Source: Clostridium_AQ sp900552125 (GTDB taxonomy: Bacteria; Bacillota_I; Bacilli_A; Erysipelotrichales; Erysipelotrichaceae). Taken from it: DNA of 64,000 nucleotides. The DNA lies in the NCBI GenBank assembly GCA_037892765.1, contig JBBKBW010000005.1; one strand, written 5' to 3'. The notes beneath the pieces were generated by a model. The model ran no database searches and was not told the DNA's origin. It worked only from the letters and a program-made list of their open reading frames with translations. Made by a program: the position numbers and the translations under genes. Below are positions 62,632 through 64,000 of the stretch, piece after piece; the stretch's first letter is position 1; each line of letters begins with the position of its first letter.

Positions 62632-62664
62632 TAAAAAAAGCTACTACAGATGTAATAGCTTTAT
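62632..62664 (-). terminator. Terminator of lon-engB
   Basis: On the minus strand AAAGCTATTACA pairs with TGTAGTAGCTTT, followed by T residues, just after the engB stop. Confidence 0.75.
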
Positions 62665-62669
62665 TAATA

Positions 62670-63260
62670 TTAAGATTCAAATATCTGAATCAAATAATCC
62701 CATACCTCTTCCATACCTTGCTTTTCAGCAGAGGAGAAAGGAAATAATGGTTCATCATCATAAAGTCCCAATGTCTTACGAATCATTGCAATCTGATGAT
62801 TTCTCTTTGTGATAGGAACTTTATCACATTTCGTAGCTACGACTGCTACAGGAATTTCATAATAGCGAACGAATTCCAACATAGTAATATCATCTTCAGT
62901 AGGTTTATGTCTAGCATCTACTAGAATTACAACACCACGCTTCTGAGTTCTTTCAGAAAAATAATCTTCCATCATCTTTCCAAACTTAATCAGCTGTGTC
63001 TTTGAAATATTCGCATATCCATAACCTGGTACATCTACAAACATATACTTATCATCCAAATTAAAGAAGTTTAATAAGCGTGTTTTCCCTGGTGTATTAC
63101 CAACATATGCAAGTTTTTTACGACCACACATAGTGTTTATAAAACTGCTTTTCCCAACATTACTGCGACCTGCAAGTACAATTTCAGGCAAGTTTGTATC
63201 TGGCCATGATTTCTTATCAGGGGCAGATATGACAAGCTCTGCTTTTTTAAACTGTATCAT
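62670..63260 (-). CDS. engB: Ribosome biogenesis GTPase EngB/YsxC
   Basis: A 196-residue GTPase needed for 50S assembly. G1 GRSNVGKSS, G2 region GKTRLLNFF, G3 DVPGYGYA, G4 TKCDKV and G5 SSAEKQG are present. It lies 1 bp after lon, the conserved lon-ysxC order of Bacillota. Confidence 0.96.
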   Translation of the reverse strand: MIQFKKAELVISAPDKKSWPDTNLPEIVLAGRSNVGKSSFINTMCGRKKLAYVGNTPGKTRLLNFFNLDDKYMFVDVPGYGYANISKTQLIKFGKMMEDYFSERTQKRGVVILVDARHKPTEDDITMLEFVRYYEIPVAVVATKCDKVPITKRNHQIAMIRKTLGLYDDEPLFPFSSAEKQGMEEVWDYLIQIFES

Positions 63261-63261
63261 A

Positions 63262-64000
63262 CTATTTTACCAGTGCAGCATCTATTACCTGAGATACTTT
63301 TTCTACAGGTATAAAGTTTACACTTTCCTTCACAGTTGCGGGTACTTCATCTAAATCTTTCACATTAGCTTTAGGAATGACAATTGTCGTAATACCACAG
63401 CGATGAGCTGCCATTGATTTTTCTTTCAAGCCACCAATAGGAAGTACATTTCCACGAAGTGTAACTTCTCCTGTCATCGCAAGATTAGCTTTTACTGGAG
63501 TATCACTTAAAGAAGAAACTAACGCTGTAGTAAGAGTTACCCCAGCACTAGGGCCGTCTTTAGGTACAGCACCTTCAGGTACGTGAATATGGATGTCATT
63601 TTTCTCAAATACTTCAGAGTTTATTTTATATTTTTTCGCATTAGCCCGTACATAGTCATAAGCAATAGATGCTGATTCTTTCATTACATCACCTAATTGA
63701 CCTGTAATGACCAATTTACCTTTACCTTCAAAATGCGTAACTTCAACCTGAAGAACATCTCCACCAAAGGATGTATAAGCCAGTCCTGTTACAGTACCAA
63801 CCTGATCTTTGGTTTCTTTCTTGCCATATTCAAATTTTTCATGACCTAACCATTCTTTAATTAATTTCTTAGTTATTTTGATACTACGCTTATTGTCTTT
63901 TAAAATAGCCAATACACTCTTACGGCATACTGTCGCAATAACACGTTCTAACTGACGAACACCGCTTTCTCTCGTATAATAGCGGATTAAGTAGCTGATC
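63262..64000 (-). CDS. lon: ATP-dependent protease Lon, C-terminal part (cut by window edge)
   Basis: The frame runs from the stop at 63262 past the window end at 64000, so only about 246 residues of some 770-800 are visible. The end of the AAA+ module (YTRESGVRQLERVIATVCRKS) is followed by the protease domain with the Ser-Lys dyad: Ser in PKDGPSAGVT and Lys in GLKEKSMAAHRCG. The internal Met at 63912 is not the start. It is a cytoplasmic quality-control protease, coupled to engB. Confidence 0.95.
   Translation of the reverse strand, partial: ISYLIRYYTRESGVRQLERVIATVCRKSVLAILKDNKRSIKITKKLIKEWLGHEKFEYGKKETKDQVGTVTGLAYTSFGGDVLQVEVTHFEGKGKLVITGQLGDVMKESASIAYDYVRANAKKYKINSEVFEKNDIHIHVPEGAVPKDGPSAGVTLTTALVSSLSDTPVKANLAMTGEVTLRGNVLPIGGLKEKSMAAHRCGITTIVIPKANVKDLDEVPATVKESVNFIPVEKVSQVIDAALVK

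Noticed and set aside
63262..63912. Separate short Lon-like gene starting at 63912
   Set aside because: The same frame continues upstream to the window edge with AAA+ sequence, so it is the end of full-length lon.
1..64000. CRISPR array or prophage
   Set aside because: No regularly spaced repeats and no phage structural or integrase genes were seen.

Overview
This is a low-GC Bacillota chromosome segment. It carries sporulation genes (spoIVFA/spoIVFB, a spoVID-like gene), the conserved blocks radC-mreCD-minCD-spoIVF and lon-engB...spoVID...valS, three T-box riboswitches, glycyl-radical metabolism and an Rnf complex. Together these suggest an anaerobic, probably gut-associated spore former; gene style resembles Erysipelotrichia ([Clostridium] innocuum/Amedibacillus-like). 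That assignment is an inference from protein style. Most genes are on the minus strand. There is one insertion sequence (IS200) and no CRISPR, prophage or rRNA.

Layout. 1-10.4 kb: envelope/division/sporulation block (minus): radC, mreC, mreD, minC, minD, an AI-2E family transporter, spoIVFA, spoIVFB and a TroA-like lipoprotein without the usual metal ligands. A decayed BceRSAB-type bacitracin/peptide ABC module (plus strand, 3.7-6.4 kb) interrupts the block. 10.5-16.1 kb: tRNA-Ser(GGA), cspA-like gene, a degenerate PHP protein, DegV, tRNA-His(GTG), a phasin-like/AarF pair and a membrane XRE regulator. 16.3-21.0 kb: an operon encoding a glycyl radical enzyme (active-site GCGEY), its activase, a DeoR regulator and NanE. 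21.2-26.9 kb: sirtuin, SbcC, SbcD and an anchored extracellular protein. 27.1-30.1 kb: metNIQ methionine uptake behind a Met T-box. 30.2-39.0 kb: small hypotheticals, a collapsed amidohydrolase, an alpha/beta hydrolase, pncA-pncB NAD salvage, feoA-feoB iron uptake and glutamate dehydrogenase. 39.2-42.6 kb: gmk, rqcH, asnA. 42.7-45.7 kb: an ABC importer behind a T-box with a Tyr (TAC) specifier, so probably a tyrosine importer. 45.8-52.3 kb: rnfCDGEA, a five-Cys mini-protein and a truncated rnfB, with apbE divergent. 52.4-58.4 kb: DUF3781 protein, a frameshifted mini-membrane protein, valS with a GNAT gene under a Val T-box, a SpoVID-like protein and a possible ThyX-fold protein. 58.4-61.8 kb: ABC-2 exporter. 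61.9-62.6 kb: IS200 element with a structured plus-strand region and a Shine-Dalgarno-sequestering hairpin. 62.7-64 kb: engB and the 3' part of lon.

How genes work together. The Rnf proteins and ApbE form one redox unit: ApbE is expected to attach FMN to RnfD, RnfG and the extra FMN-binding domain fused to RnfD. Three T-boxes link uncharged tRNA-Met, tRNA-Tyr and tRNA-Val to methionine uptake, a predicted tyrosine importer and valyl-tRNA synthetase. Their specifier codons sit at the same distance from a downstream GGAG, which supports the reading. The most unusual items are the RnfD-FMN fusion with the minimal RnfB and Cys-rich mini-protein, the GRE-NanE operon, and several family members that have lost catalytic or metal ligands (TroA-like, PHP, HutI-like). 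All calls rest on reading the sequence; no database search was run.
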